Part shown: in pieces, positions 8,077-16,339 of the stretch
How positions within the stretch are numbered: the first letter of the stretch is position 1
How the letters are laid out: every line of letters starts with the position of its first letter
Source of the DNA: Ignavibacteriales bacterium UBA6490
Lineage (GTDB): Bacteria > Bacteroidota > Ignavibacteria > Ignavibacteriales > Ignavibacteriaceae
DNA length: 26,571 nt
Assembly: GCA_002435365.1 (NCBI GenBank)
Contig: DJMM01000031.1
Coordinates: 5,014-31,584 of the forward strand
Reading direction: 5' to 3'
Made by a program: the position numbers and the translations under genes
Notes under the pieces: generated by a model
What the model was told of the DNA's origin: nothing
Seen by the model: the letters and a program-made list of their open reading frames with translations, nothing else
Databases searched by the model: none

Positions 8077-8325
8077 ATGAAAAAAGGTATTCATCCTGAT
8101 TATAGACCTGTAGTTTTCCAGGATGCATCTGCAGGATTTGCAGTTCTTACACGGTCGACTATTAGAACCAGTGAAACCATAAAATGGGAAGATGGAAACA
8201 CATATCCGCTGATAAAGCTTGAAATTTCAAGTGCGTCGCATCCATTCTTTACCGGCAAACAGAAACTGCTTGATACAGCCGGAAGAGTTGAGAAATTCAA
8301 TAAAAAATATGGTAAAAAGCTGTAG
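8077..8325 (+). CDS. rpmE2: 50S ribosomal protein L31, type B
   Basis: An 82-residue ribosomal protein of the large subunit. The sequence is the classic type B form: 'MKKGIHPDYRPVVF', 'TRSTI', 'WEDGNTYPL', 'EISSASHPFFTGKQK' and 'DTAGRVEKFNKKYGKK'. It lacks the zinc-ribbon cysteines of type A L31, so it does not need zinc; in many bacteria this form replaces the zinc form under zinc shortage. A TTG lies immediately before the ATG, but the ATG at 8077 has proper spacing to AAAGGA (8065-8070) and gives the family's N-terminus. It is monocistronic, with its own promoter upstream and a terminator at 8350-8374. Whether a zinc-type copy exists elsewhere in the genome cannot be seen here. Confidence 0.97.
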   Translation: MKKGIHPDYRPVVFQDASAGFAVLTRSTIRTSETIKWEDGNTYPLIKLEISSASHPFFTGKQKLLDTAGRVEKFNKKYGKKL

Positions 8326-8349
8326 TTTATAAATACAGACTGTTTTTAG

Positions 8350-8376
8350 AAAAGCCAGTATTCTGGCTTTTTTTAT
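8350..8376 (+). terminator. Rho-independent terminator of rpmE2
   Basis: An 8-base stem AAAGCCAG/CTGGCTTT with loop TATT is followed by a run of T (8367-8374). It lies 25 bases after the L31 stop. Confidence 0.9.
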
Positions 8377-8431
8377 TTGTTGCCGCGGTGAGAAACCATT
8401 ATTATTATTAGCTCAATTATTTATTTTATTT

Positions 8432-9499
8432 ATGAAAAGAAAATACAAACTCCTGCTGTATACTGTTTTAGTTGTTGCCGCAGTTCTGCTAATTGTTCTG
8501 CCTAAATTAACTTCCACAGGAAAGGGTAATGATAATCCGGGCAGACCCGGTTCGGCAGCAATGCTGAATGTATCAGCTCATATAACAAAACCGGAAACAC
8601 TTGAAAATGAGGTTAACACGACCGGTACTGTTCTGGCAAATGAGGAAGTGGAACTCCGGAGTGAAATTTCCGGAAAGATCATAAAGATATTCTTCAGGGA
8701 AGGGAGCAATGTAAATAGAGGGGAACTTCTGGTTAAGATAAATGATGAAGAATTGAGAGCTCAGCTTGAACGTGCCAGGTACAGGGTCAAACTTCTTGAG
8801 GACAGGGAATACAGACAAAAGGTTCTGCTCCAGAGGGAAGCTATATCCCGGGAGGACTATGATGTGTCTCTCAACGAACTTAATGTCGCAAGATCGGAAG
8901 TTGAACTGGCTGAAGCACAGATAAATAAAACTGAAATTAAAGCTCCTTTTTCCGGCCGTATCGGATTGAAAAGTGTAAGCGAGGGAAGTTTTGTTACCAG
9001 CTCTATCATAATTGCAACACTTCAGAATATAAATCCCATCAAAATAGATTTTTCAGTACCTGAAAAGTATTCCCTGCAGGTTCAGAAAGGGGATAAAGTA
9101 ACTTTTTCGGTTACCGGAACCGATGAAGTGTTCAGCGGTGAAATATATGCAGTGGAACCAAAGATTGATCCGGTTACCAGGACACTGAAAATCAGGGCGA
9201 TCTATCAGAACAATGCCGGCAGAATATTGCCCGGCTCTTTTGCAGGCGTAAAACTTGTCCTGAAAAAAATCAATAATGCTATTATGATCCCCACACAGTC
9301 CGTGGTTCCGGAACTGAAAGGCCAGAAAGTATTTTTATTTAAAAACGGCATCGCTGTACCGCAAATTATAGAAACAGGAATAAGGAAAGAGGAGACCATC
9401 CAGGTAATCAGGGGACTGAATGTGAATGATACTCTTATTACTTCCGGTATACTGCAGATAAAGCCCGGTATTCCTGTAAAAATTTCAAAATTCAATTAG
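8432..9499 (+). CDS. RND efflux periplasmic adaptor (membrane fusion protein)
   Basis: Adaptor that links an inner-membrane RND pump to a TolC-like channel. The 355-residue protein has an N-terminal membrane anchor or signal (residues 5-25) without a lipobox cysteine. It then has a barrel-sandwich first half ('VELRSEISGKIIKIFFREGSNVNRGELLVKIND'), a short coiled-coil hairpin (about residues 108-165), the second lipoyl half ('INKTEIKAPFSGRIGLKSVSEGSFV'), a beta-barrel ('IDFSVPEKYSLQVQKGD') and a membrane-proximal domain to the end. The order is that of the AcrA/MexA family; the short hairpin is typical of Bacteroidota/Chlorobi adaptors. It is the first gene of the three-gene efflux operon, 9 bases before the pump gene. 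Substrate unknown. Confidence 0.95.
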   Translation: MKRKYKLLLYTVLVVAAVLLIVLPKLTSTGKGNDNPGRPGSAAMLNVSAHITKPETLENEVNTTGTVLANEEVELRSEISGKIIKIFFREGSNVNRGELLVKINDEELRAQLERARYRVKLLEDREYRQKVLLQREAISREDYDVSLNELNVARSEVELAEAQINKTEIKAPFSGRIGLKSVSEGSFVTSSIIIATLQNINPIKIDFSVPEKYSLQVQKGDKVTFSVTGTDEVFSGEIYAVEPKIDPVTRTLKIRAIYQNNAGRILPGSFAGVKLVLKKINNAIMIPTQSVVPELKGQKVFLFKNGIAVPQIIETGIRKEETIQVIRGLNVNDTLITSGILQIKPGIPVKISKFN

Positions 9500-9508
9500 G
9501 AACAGCTG

Positions 9509-12500
9509 ATGAGCCTTTCCTCTGTAAGCATCCGTCGTCCTGTTCTAGCCACTGTAATGTCAATTGTTATAGTGATATTCGGTTTGATCGGTTATACTTA
9601 TCTCGGAATAAGGGAGTATCCTTCTGTTGATCCGCCGGTAATTACTGTAAGTACTTCATATACCGGTGCAAATGCCGATGTAATTGAATCCCAGATTACC
9701 GAACCTCTTGAAGAATCCATAAACGGTATTGCGGGAATCCGTTCACTTTCATCTGCCAGCAGGGACGGGCGGAGCACAATTACGGTCGAGTTTGAAATTG
9801 AAGTTGATATGGAAACAGCCGCAAACGATGTGAGGGACAGGGTTTCGCGTGCGTTACGTCAGCTTCCGCCCGATATTGAAAATCCTATAGTCTCAAAAGC
9901 AGATGCAGACGCTACGCCAATAGTTTTTCTTGGTGTGGAGAGCGATACACGCAGTCTGCTGAGTCTCTCTGAATTTGCCAATAATGTTTTTAAGGAACGT
10001 TTTCAAACTATTCCCGGGGTTAGTGAAGTAAGGATATGGGGAGAAAAAAAATATTCAATGAGGCTGTGGCTGGATCCTGCGCAAATGGCTGCATACAGGC
10101 TTACTCCTATCGATGTAAGAAATGCATTGAACAGGGAAAATGTAGAGCTTCCATCCGGATTGATTGAAGGAAATAAAACCGAGCTTTCTATAAGAACCAT
10201 AGGAAGGCTGCGTGATGAAGAAGAATTTAATAATCTGATTATAAAAGAATCTGATGGAAATGTTGTAAGGCTGCGGGATATCGGAAGAGCACAGCTTGGT
10301 GCGGAAAACGAAAAGACCATTCTCAAAAGAAACGGCATTCCCATGGTCGGTGTTGTTCTGATTGCCCAGCCCGGAGCGAATAATATTGCAATTGCGGATG
10401 AATTTTACAAAAGGCTTGAGGTTATCAAGAAGAACCTTCCGCCGGATATCAAGACCGGCATCGGTTTCGATGTTACAGAGTATATAAGAGATGCAATAAC
10501 TGAGGTTGAACAGACTATCCTTGTTGCATTTATGCTTGTAGTAATGATAATTTTTCTGTTCCTGCGGGACTGGCGTACAACTATAATCCCGGTTATTGCC
10601 ATACCCATCTCGCTCATAGGCGCATTCTTTATTATGTATGTCGCCGACTTTTCAATCAATGTTCTTACCCTGCTCGGGGTTGTTCTTGCAATTGGTATTG
10701 TGGTTGATGATGCTATTGTGGTTCTTGAAAACATCTATACCAAAGTTGAAAATAAAATGGAGCCGGTGGAGGCTTCTACAAAAGGCTCGGCGGAAATATT
10801 TTTCGCAATCATCTCAACAACGGTAACCCTGGTATCGGTCTTCCTGCCGATAATTTTTCTGCAGGGATTAACCGGAAGATTATTCCGCGAATTCGGAATA
10901 GTAATCGGCGGCTCGGTTATGATTTCAGCATTTGTTGCACTAACCTTAACTCCGATGCTCGGTGCAAAATTTCTTAAAAGAAGGGAAACACATAACTGGT
11001 TTTATAACCGTACAGAGCCGTTTTTTGTACGTCTTAACTCGGGGTATGCCGGTCTGCTGGGATCCTTTCTGAAAAAAAGAGCTTATGCTTTTGTAATTGT
11101 CGGCGTAATGCTGCTGGCCGCTGTAGTCCTGTTTAAAGCTATTCCCTCCGAACTTGCACCGCTTGAGGACAGAAACCGGCTGCAGATGAGTGTAACTGCA
11201 CCTGAAGGAACAAGCTTTGATTATATGGACAGTTTTATGAGCCGTCTGGTTGAATTTATTGCTGATACTGTAAATGAGCGTGAGGCAGTAATTTCGCTTA
11301 CCTCTCCCGGTTTCGGAGGTTCCGGTTCAGTCAATTCCGGATTTGTGAATATAATTCTATCCCATGCATACGAAAGAAATGCAACCCAGCAGGAGATTGC
11401 CGACAGGCTTACGCGCTCACTTGGCGAGCTTAATGAAGCTAGGGTATATGTTGTTCAGCAGCAGACCATTGGAAGCGGCAGGGGCGGACTGCCGGTTCAG
11501 TATGTTCTTCAGGCTCCTAACTTTGAGCAGCTTAAAGAGAAATTGCCGCTCTTCGTGGAAGAAGCAAGTAAGCATCCTGCTTTTTCAATAGTTGATGTAA
11601 ACCTTAAGTTTAATAAACCGGAACTTAAAATTTCGATAAACCGCGAAAGGGCTAAAAATCTCGGCGTCTCAACTATTGATATTGCCCAGACCATACAGGC
11701 AGCGTTCAGCGGGCAAAGATTCGGTTATTTTATAAAGGACGGTAAACAGTACCAGGTTATTGGTCAGTTATCCAGGGAAAACAGAAATGAGCCTGTCGAT
11801 CTGAAATCCCTCTTTGTAAAAAACAACAGGGATGAACTTATACAGCTTGATAACCTGATAAACGTAGAGGAACAAAGCGCTCCTCCGCAGCTTTACAGAT
11901 TTAACAGGTACGCTTCAGCCACCGTATCCGCGGGCCTGGCACCCGGTTACACCATCGGCCAGGGAATAGAGGCAATGGATGAAGTTGCAGACAAAGTTCT
12001 TGATGAATCATTTGCGACTGCTTTATACGGCACTTCCAAGGATTTTGCCGAAAGCTCATCCAGCCTTCTCTTTGCATTTTTCTTTGCCATTGTTCTGATC
12101 TACCTGGTTCTTGCAGCACAATTTGAAAGTTTTGTCGACCCGTTGATCATACTGTTTACGGTGCCCCTGGCTATTTCAGGTGCGCTAATTTCATTATGGT
12201 ACTTTGACCAGACATTTAATATCTTCAGCCAGATAGGGATAATAATGCTGGTAGGACTGGTTACAAAGAATGGAATCCTTATAGTTGAGTTTGCCAATCA
12301 GAGAAAAGCAGCGGGCCTAAGTAAAATGGAAGCAATTAAATTTGCTTCGGCTGCAAGGTTCAGACCGATACTGATGACAAGTTTATCCACCATTCTGGGC
12401 ATTCTGCCAATAGCACTTGCATTAGGCGCGGGAAGCGAAAGCAGAATTTCAATGGGTATAGCTGTTATTGGGGGACTTGTTTTTTCAACAGTTCTTACAT

Positions 12501-12625
12501 TATTTGTAATACCCGCGGTATATACTTTCTTTTCGGGTAAAACTGCGGAAGTTTCCAGTGCGACAAGTGAAGCAGAAATTTATTCTGACAAAGATGAAGT
12601 TCAAACTAACCCTACAAAACCGTAA
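9509..12625 (+). CDS. RND family efflux pump, hydrophobe/amphiphile (HAE1) type
   Basis: A 1038-residue proton-driven inner-membrane pump of the AcrB/MexB family that exports drugs or other amphiphilic molecules via the adaptor and outer-membrane channel. The start 'SIRRPVLATVMSIVIVIFG' is the first helix. The TM4 proton-relay aspartates are D400-D401 in 'GIVVDDAIVVLEN', and the TM10 lysine is K920 in 'GLVTKNGILIVEFANQ'. These match AcrB D407, D408 and K940, which marks it as a drug-type (HAE1) rather than a heavy-metal (HME) pump. Two large periplasmic loops lie between TM1-2 and TM7-8. The gene has an AGGA ribosome site and its stop overlaps the next start (TAATG). The C-terminal tail of about 30 residues is polar and variable. 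Confidence 0.97.
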   Translation: MSLSSVSIRRPVLATVMSIVIVIFGLIGYTYLGIREYPSVDPPVITVSTSYTGANADVIESQITEPLEESINGIAGIRSLSSASRDGRSTITVEFEIEVDMETAANDVRDRVSRALRQLPPDIENPIVSKADADATPIVFLGVESDTRSLLSLSEFANNVFKERFQTIPGVSEVRIWGEKKYSMRLWLDPAQMAAYRLTPIDVRNALNRENVELPSGLIEGNKTELSIRTIGRLRDEEEFNNLIIKESDGNVVRLRDIGRAQLGAENEKTILKRNGIPMVGVVLIAQPGANNIAIADEFYKRLEVIKKNLPPDIKTGIGFDVTEYIRDAITEVEQTILVAFMLVVMIIFLFLRDWRTTIIPVIAIPISLIGAFFIMYVADFSINVLTLLGVVLAIGIVVDDAIVVLENIYTKVENKMEPVEASTKGSAEIFFAIISTTVTLVSVFLPIIFLQGLTGRLFREFGIVIGGSVMISAFVALTLTPMLGAKFLKRRETHNWFYNRTEPFFVRLNSGYAGLLGSFLKKRAYAFVIVGVMLLAAVVLFKAIPSELAPLEDRNRLQMSVTAPEGTSFDYMDSFMSRLVEFIADTVNEREAVISLTSPGFGGSGSVNSGFVNIILSHAYERNATQQEIADRLTRSLGELNEARVYVVQQQTIGSGRGGLPVQYVLQAPNFEQLKEKLPLFVEEASKHPAFSIVDVNLKFNKPELKISINRERAKNLGVSTIDIAQTIQAAFSGQRFGYFIKDGKQYQVIGQLSRENRNEPVDLKSLFVKNNRDELIQLDNLINVEEQSAPPQLYRFNRYASATVSAGLAPGYTIGQGIEAMDEVADKVLDESFATALYGTSKDFAESSSSLLFAFFFAIVLIYLVLAAQFESFVDPLIILFTVPLAISGALISLWYFDQTFNIFSQIGIIMLVGLVTKNGILIVEFANQRKAAGLSKMEAIKFASAARFRPILMTSLSTILGILPIALALGAGSESRISMGIAVIGGLVFSTVLTLFVIPAVYTFFSGKTAEVSSATSEAEIYSDKDEVQTNPTKP

Positions 12626-13932
12626 TGAAAAAAGCTTTAGTTCTGTTTGTAATATATTTTACTCCCGTTCTATTTCCGCAGCAGCTTCTTACTCCGGAAG
12701 ATGCTGTAAAGACAGCACTTCAGAACAATTATGATATTCTTGTAGCTGAGAATAATCTGGAAATTTCCGATAATAATTACTTTGCCGGCAGGGCCGGATT
12801 CCTGCCTGAGATTACTGCTGACGGTTCATTTACAAAAAGCAGGTCAACAACGAAGCAGGAATTTTTTGACGGCAGAACAATAAACAGGGATAATGCCGGT
12901 TCGGAAAATCTGAATGCTGCGGTGGCTTTAAACTGGACCATATTTGACGGGCTGAGAATGTTTGCATATCTGTCCAGGTACAAAGAGCTGAAACATTCGG
13001 GTGAGTTGAGTCTGAAAAATGAAATTGAAACAAATATCTCCAGTTTGTTCTCAGCTTATTATAACATAGTCAGACAGCAGAAAATTCTCAAACTGGTGGA
13101 ATACAATATTACCCTATCCGAGGAGAGATTAAGGATTGAGCGTGATAAGAAGGAAGTAGGTTCAGCATCGGGATTCGATCTCAGGCGCGCACAGGTGGAT
13201 CTGAATGAGGATAAAGCAATGTACTTAAGGGAAGAACTGCGGCTTGTGCAGTATAAACTTCTGCTGAAAAATTTAATGGGGGTAAAGGATACGGAAACGG
13301 ATTTTACGGTATCCGATTCAATTCCCCTCAGAACAGATTTTGATTTCGAAGAATTGTCGGCTGCTGCAGAAAGAAACAACAGCGTTCTTCAGCTGGCATC
13401 TGTAAATAAAAATATTGCTGAGCTTGAAGCCGGGATTTCGCGTTCGGAATTATACCCGTCGATAAGTCTTTTCACAGGTTACAGTTTTGTTAAATCAGAG
13501 GCAGATGCAGGTATTTTAAAATCTAATCAAAGCAACGGTTATAACTACGGCATCAGGGCTTCATGGAATATATTTAACGGACTTAACACCCGCCGCAATA
13601 TTGAGAATGCAGAAATATTAATTGAGAACAGCAGCCTGCTATATGAGCAGACTATCGCCGCTGTAAAATCGGATTTGCAGAATGCATTTAAAGTATTTGA
13701 GAACAGCATTAAACAGATGAATCTGGAGCTTCAGAACCTCAAATCTGCAGAGGAAAATGTAGATATTGCCCTGGAAAGGCTGAAACTTGGAAATATATCC
13801 CCGCTTGAATTCAGGGAAGCTCAAACAGACCGGCTTGATGCACAAAACAGGCTGGTATCATCACAGGTTGAGGCTAAAATCGCAGAAACAGATCTTTTAA
13901 GAATAAGCGGACAGCTTATTCCCAATCTCTGA
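12625..13932 (+). CDS. TolC-like outer-membrane efflux protein
   Basis: A 435-residue outer-membrane factor that forms the exit duct of the RND system. A signal peptide ends near residue 19 ('FPQQLLTPEDAV'). The body shows the duplicated OEP pattern: 'AVKTALQNNYDILVAENNLEISDNNYFAGRAGFLPEI' in the first repeat and 'LASVNKNIAELEAGISRSELYPSISLFTGYSF' in the second, each followed by long amphipathic helices that would form the periplasmic tunnel. 'GNISPLEFREAQTDRLDAQNRLVSSQVEAKIAETDLLRISG' is the usual C-terminal helix pair. The start overlaps the pump stop by one base, so translation is probably coupled. Confidence 0.94.
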   Translation: MKKALVLFVIYFTPVLFPQQLLTPEDAVKTALQNNYDILVAENNLEISDNNYFAGRAGFLPEITADGSFTKSRSTTKQEFFDGRTINRDNAGSENLNAAVALNWTIFDGLRMFAYLSRYKELKHSGELSLKNEIETNISSLFSAYYNIVRQQKILKLVEYNITLSEERLRIERDKKEVGSASGFDLRRAQVDLNEDKAMYLREELRLVQYKLLLKNLMGVKDTETDFTVSDSIPLRTDFDFEELSAAAERNNSVLQLASVNKNIAELEAGISRSELYPSISLFTGYSFVKSEADAGILKSNQSNGYNYGIRASWNIFNGLNTRRNIENAEILIENSSLLYEQTIAAVKSDLQNAFKVFENSIKQMNLELQNLKSAEENVDIALERLKLGNISPLEFREAQTDRLDAQNRLVSSQVEAKIAETDLLRISGQLIPNL

Positions 13933-13965
13933 TATCAGCAGACTTAAGAGAAAATTAATAATGAA

Positions 13966-13996
13966 GCACCGGCTGGAGTAACCATAAATCCGGTGC
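13966..13996. terminator. Possible hairpin between convergent genes
   Basis: A 7-base stem GCACCGG/CCGGTGC has a 17-base loop and lies between the convergent tolC-like and TM2 genes. There is no clear T-run in either direction, so termination is only a guess from position. Confidence 0.3.
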
Positions 13997-14011
13997 CGCA
14001 TAATCAGAGCA

Positions 14012-14362
14012 TTATGTGTTTTTTACAAGCATCAGAACTTCATTCGCAACTTTAAAGTTGTATTCGAATGCAAGTTTTTTGTAATTAACCAGATCGATAA
14101 TTGTTCCGATCAGACAAAGTCCGCCGGTAAACAGGTATAAAAGACCCATCCCGATCTGACCGAGTATAAATCTTTGAACACCGGCAATTACAATAAAGCC
14201 CAGCAATGTTGTTAACAGTATAAGCTGGGGATCTTTCCTCCTTGCATTGTAAAGTAATGCAAACTGCTGTGCTTTTGTGTCATCCATATCTTTGACTATG
14301 TTCTGAATGTAGGGCATTTCCTCGGCATCCAGATTGGGCATCAACTGATAAACGTTAGCCAT
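14012..14362 (-). CDS. TM2-domain membrane protein
   Basis: A 116-residue protein with a soluble N-terminal half (about residues 1-45, Asp/Gln-rich) and a C-terminal TM2 domain: 'LLGFIVIAGVQRFILGQIGMGLLYLFTGGLCLIGTIIDL', two membrane helices joined by the short conserved turn. TM2 proteins are widespread and their molecular role is poorly defined. The start is ATG at 14362, and the coding sequence overlaps the end of the DUF2752 gene by 8 bases, so the two are one transcriptional unit. The usual tyrosine in the 'HRFYLG' part of the motif is replaced ('QRFILG'), a mild variation. Confidence 0.88.
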   Translation of the reverse strand: MANVYQLMPNLDAEEMPYIQNIVKDMDDTKAQQFALLYNARRKDPQLILLTTLLGFIVIAGVQRFILGQIGMGLLYLFTGGLCLIGTIIDLVNYKKLAFEYNFKVANEVLMLVKNT

Positions 14363-14669
14363 TATAGCTCCTTTTTGTTAGAATAAAGTATTGAGTTAAC
14401 GATGTTTTTATAAGCTTATAAATCCGCCAGGTAATTATTATTACTGCAAAAGCACCGAGCGGATGTGATTGAAAAGAATTGTAAAAGTTCATGTGGAAAA
14501 GATGATGCACGGAAAGACCAAGTCCGCATCCGGGACAAAAAGTTAAGCCGAGATTCTTTAAGGGACAAACAGAGAAATGCCCTTCTCCGAACGGATACAA
14601 TGCCAGTAAAAGCAAACCTGCAGTCCAGAAAAGCAATTCCGGACTTATTATTCTGAAGAACTGTTTCAC
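14355..14669 (-). CDS. DUF2752 family membrane protein
   Basis: A 104-residue protein with the family signature: a first helix 'PELLFWTAGLLLLALYPFG', then C-P-L followed by 'FCPGCGLGLSVHHLFHMNFYNSFQSHPLG', and a second helix 'AFAVIIITWRIYKLI'. The paired cysteines in CPGCG could bind a metal or form a disulfide, but no biochemical function is established. The start is GTG at 14669, preceded on the minus strand by AACAGGA at the correct spacing. It overlaps the TM2 gene by 8 bases. A 22-base palindrome lies 47 bases upstream of its start and is nearly identical to one in front of the divergent ferredoxin gene. Confidence 0.88.
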   Translation of the reverse strand: MKQFFRIISPELLFWTAGLLLLALYPFGEGHFSVCPLKNLGLTFCPGCGLGLSVHHLFHMNFYNSFQSHPLGAFAVIIITWRIYKLIKTSLTQYFILTKRSYNG

Positions 14670-14715
14670 TGATATCCTGTTCTGAAAAGTTTATCCGGGT
14701 ATTATTAAAATTTAA

Positions 14716-14737
14716 ATTTAGTATAAAAATGCTAAAT
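14716..14737. promoter_or_regulatory. Palindromic operator candidate 1
   Basis: Half-sites ATTTAGT (14716-14722) and GCTAAAT (14731-14737) flank ATAAAAAT. It matches the second site at 20 of 22 bases. On the minus strand it contains TATACT, a possible -10 of the DUF2752-TM2 unit, so bound protein could block that promoter. The regulator is not identified. Confidence 0.6.
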
Positions 14738-14743
14738 GAATCT

Positions 14744-14821
14744 CAAAAGGTCAAAGATTTTAAGGACTTTTGGATTAATATCAGGTTCTTCGGCATAAAA
14801 ATAAGCCCCGAATCGGGGTTT
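14744..14821. other. Two hairpins between the operator candidates
   Basis: A weak bulged hairpin (CAAAA-G-GTC with GACTTTTG, 14744-14772) is followed by a strong one, AAGCCCCG-AAT-CGGGGTTT (14803-14821). Read on the minus strand the strong hairpin is followed by TTATTTTTAT, so it can act as a terminator in that direction. On the plus strand only TTTG follows. It may insulate the two divergent units or end a short transcript. Confidence 0.45.
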
Positions 14822-14893
14822 GTTCGCCTCAAAATGTAATTGTTTCATACTAATAATGTCAAAACTCCCCGCCGGGTACCGATTAATTTTATG

Positions 14894-14915
14894 ATTTAGC
14901 ATAAAAAAGCTAAAT
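14894..14915. promoter_or_regulatory. Palindromic operator candidate 2
   Basis: Perfect 7-base half-sites ATTTAGC (14894-14900) and GCTAAAT (14909-14915) flank ATAAAAAA. The site ends 6 bases before the ferredoxin ATG, where it would cover the ribosome site and transcription start. The centre-to-centre distance to site 1 is 178 bases, close to 17 helical turns. Confidence 0.6.
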
Positions 14916-14921
14916 TGGATT

Positions 14922-15143
14922 ATGGATTTAACCAGTGCCGAAAAAGAAAAACTGATGATAAGTGTATTAAATGATAAATGCGATCTGTGCGGATGCTGCG
15001 TAGGCGTCTGTCCTGCAGATGCTTTGGAGCTTACAAAGCTGGAATTAAAGATCCTTCCGCTGCGGTGTACGAACTGCGCAAAATGTGTATGGAGCTGTCC
15101 TCTCGAGGCATTGGTTTTTAATTCGGATGGGGTGATGGTTTGA
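14922..15143 (+). CDS. Small 2x[4Fe-4S] ferredoxin
   Basis: A 73-residue iron-sulfur electron carrier. Two cluster motifs are complete: C20-x2-C23-x2-C26-x3-C30-P and C49-x2-C52-x2-C55-x3-C59-P, the standard pattern for two [4Fe-4S] clusters. The about 19 residues before the first cysteine form a short helix-like extension. The stop overlaps the TTG start of the flavoprotein gene (TTGA), so the two proteins are translationally coupled. In Methanosarcina acetivorans a neighbouring ferredoxin supplies electrons to geranylgeranyl reductase; the same partnership here is inferred from the gene pair. A palindromic operator candidate lies just upstream, and no clear Shine-Dalgarno sequence is visible. 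Confidence 0.93.
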   Translation: MDLTSAEKEKLMISVLNDKCDLCGCCVGVCPADALELTKLELKILPLRCTNCAKCVWSCPLEALVFNSDGVMV

Positions 15144-16309
15144 AAAACGATTATGATATTATCGTTGTCGGCGCCGGTCCGGCAGGTTCAGTTGCCGCAA
15201 GATATGCTGCACAAAGAGGCGTGTCTGTACTTCTGCTCGAAAAAGAGAGTAAGCCGGGTGCATTTGTGAGATGCGGTGAGGCTGTTAATAAGAATAAGCT
15301 TAAGGAATTCATTAATCCTGATCCGGACTGGATTAGTTCCACCATTAATAGTTTTTCATTAATTGCACCTGACGGTTGTGAAATTACACTTCAGTTTGAT
15401 GAAGAGGGATATATACTCGACAGAACTCTTTTTGACTACAGGCTTGCGCTCTCTGCTATTGATGAAGGCGCTGAACTTTTATCGGATGCCTACGTATACG
15501 ATCTGATAATGGATGATGGAATAGTCAGAGGCGTAAGAGTAGAAACCGGAAGCAGAAGGCTGGATCTGAAAAGCAGGATAGTTATCGCTGCCGATGGGGT
15601 GGGATCGAGGATAGGCAGATTTGCTGGCATCAGTACATTTATTGATTACAGGGATATGGAATGCTGTGTGCAGGTTACAGCATCCGGAGTAAATTACATA
15701 AACGGGAACAGCTGCTATTTCTATTTTGGTAAAAGATATGCCCCCGAAGGTTATGTCTGGGTTTTTCCGAAGGGCAGCAATACTGCGAATATCGGGGTGG
15801 GGATAAGCGGATACGCCGGTAAAAGCCGGTCAGCTTCTGTTTATCTTAAAAATTTTATAGATAATTATTATCCCGGCATCAAAATTATTAAAAAAATTGC
15901 CGGCGGAGTACCAAGCACTGCAACCTTAAAGCAGATTATTTCACCGGGGATAATGCTTGCGGGCGATTCAGCCAGGCAGGTTAATCCGCTTAGCGGCGGT
16001 GGTATTATTAGCGGAATGACCGCAGGCAGTATTGCAGGAAGGATAGCTGCTGAATCTGTCTTATTAAACCAGCCGGATCATATCAGGGCATATCAAACCG
16101 AATGGCACAGCAGACTTGGGAAAAAGCATGAGATCTATAATCTGATCAAAAAAGGTGTTTTCAATTTTGACGATACCAGGTTAAATAGTATTGCAAAGAC
16201 ATTCCGGGAAGTACCGCCGGGAAAAAGATCCCTCGGCAGGCTCTTCTGTACAGCATTAATTAATAATCCCTCACTGCTGCCGGAAGTTGCAAAAGTATTT
16301 GTCGTTTAA
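15140..16309 (+). CDS. Geranylgeranyl reductase family FAD-dependent oxidoreductase
   Basis: A 389-residue flavoprotein of the family that saturates isoprenoid double bonds (archaeal lipid, chlorophyll or menaquinone side chains). The N-terminal Rossmann motif is GAGPAG (residues 11-16), with E34 at the end of strand 2 to bind the FAD ribose. 'VRCGE' around C45 follows, at the position of the functionally important cysteine in archaeal enzymes. Other family signatures are 'AADGVGSRIGR', 'PEGYVWVFPKG' (residues 202-212) and 'MLAGDSARQVNPLSGGGI' (G275-D276). The TTG start at 15140 overlaps the ferredoxin stop. The archaeal-like CG motif and coupled ferredoxin suggest a ferredoxin-dependent reductase. 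The substrate in this bacterium is unknown: menaquinone tail, carotenoid or polyprenyl lipid are all possible. A monooxygenase-type relative is less likely. Confidence 0.88.
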   Translation: MKNDYDIIVVGAGPAGSVAARYAAQRGVSVLLLEKESKPGAFVRCGEAVNKNKLKEFINPDPDWISSTINSFSLIAPDGCEITLQFDEEGYILDRTLFDYRLALSAIDEGAELLSDAYVYDLIMDDGIVRGVRVETGSRRLDLKSRIVIAADGVGSRIGRFAGISTFIDYRDMECCVQVTASGVNYINGNSCYFYFGKRYAPEGYVWVFPKGSNTANIGVGISGYAGKSRSASVYLKNFIDNYYPGIKIIKKIAGGVPSTATLKQIISPGIMLAGDSARQVNPLSGGGIISGMTAGSIAGRIAAESVLLNQPDHIRAYQTEWHSRLGKKHEIYNLIKKGVFNFDDTRLNSIAKTFREVPPGKRSLGRLFCTALINNPSLLPEVAKVFVV

Positions 16310-16339
16310 TTAAGTTTATAATCAATTATTTCGGATTAA

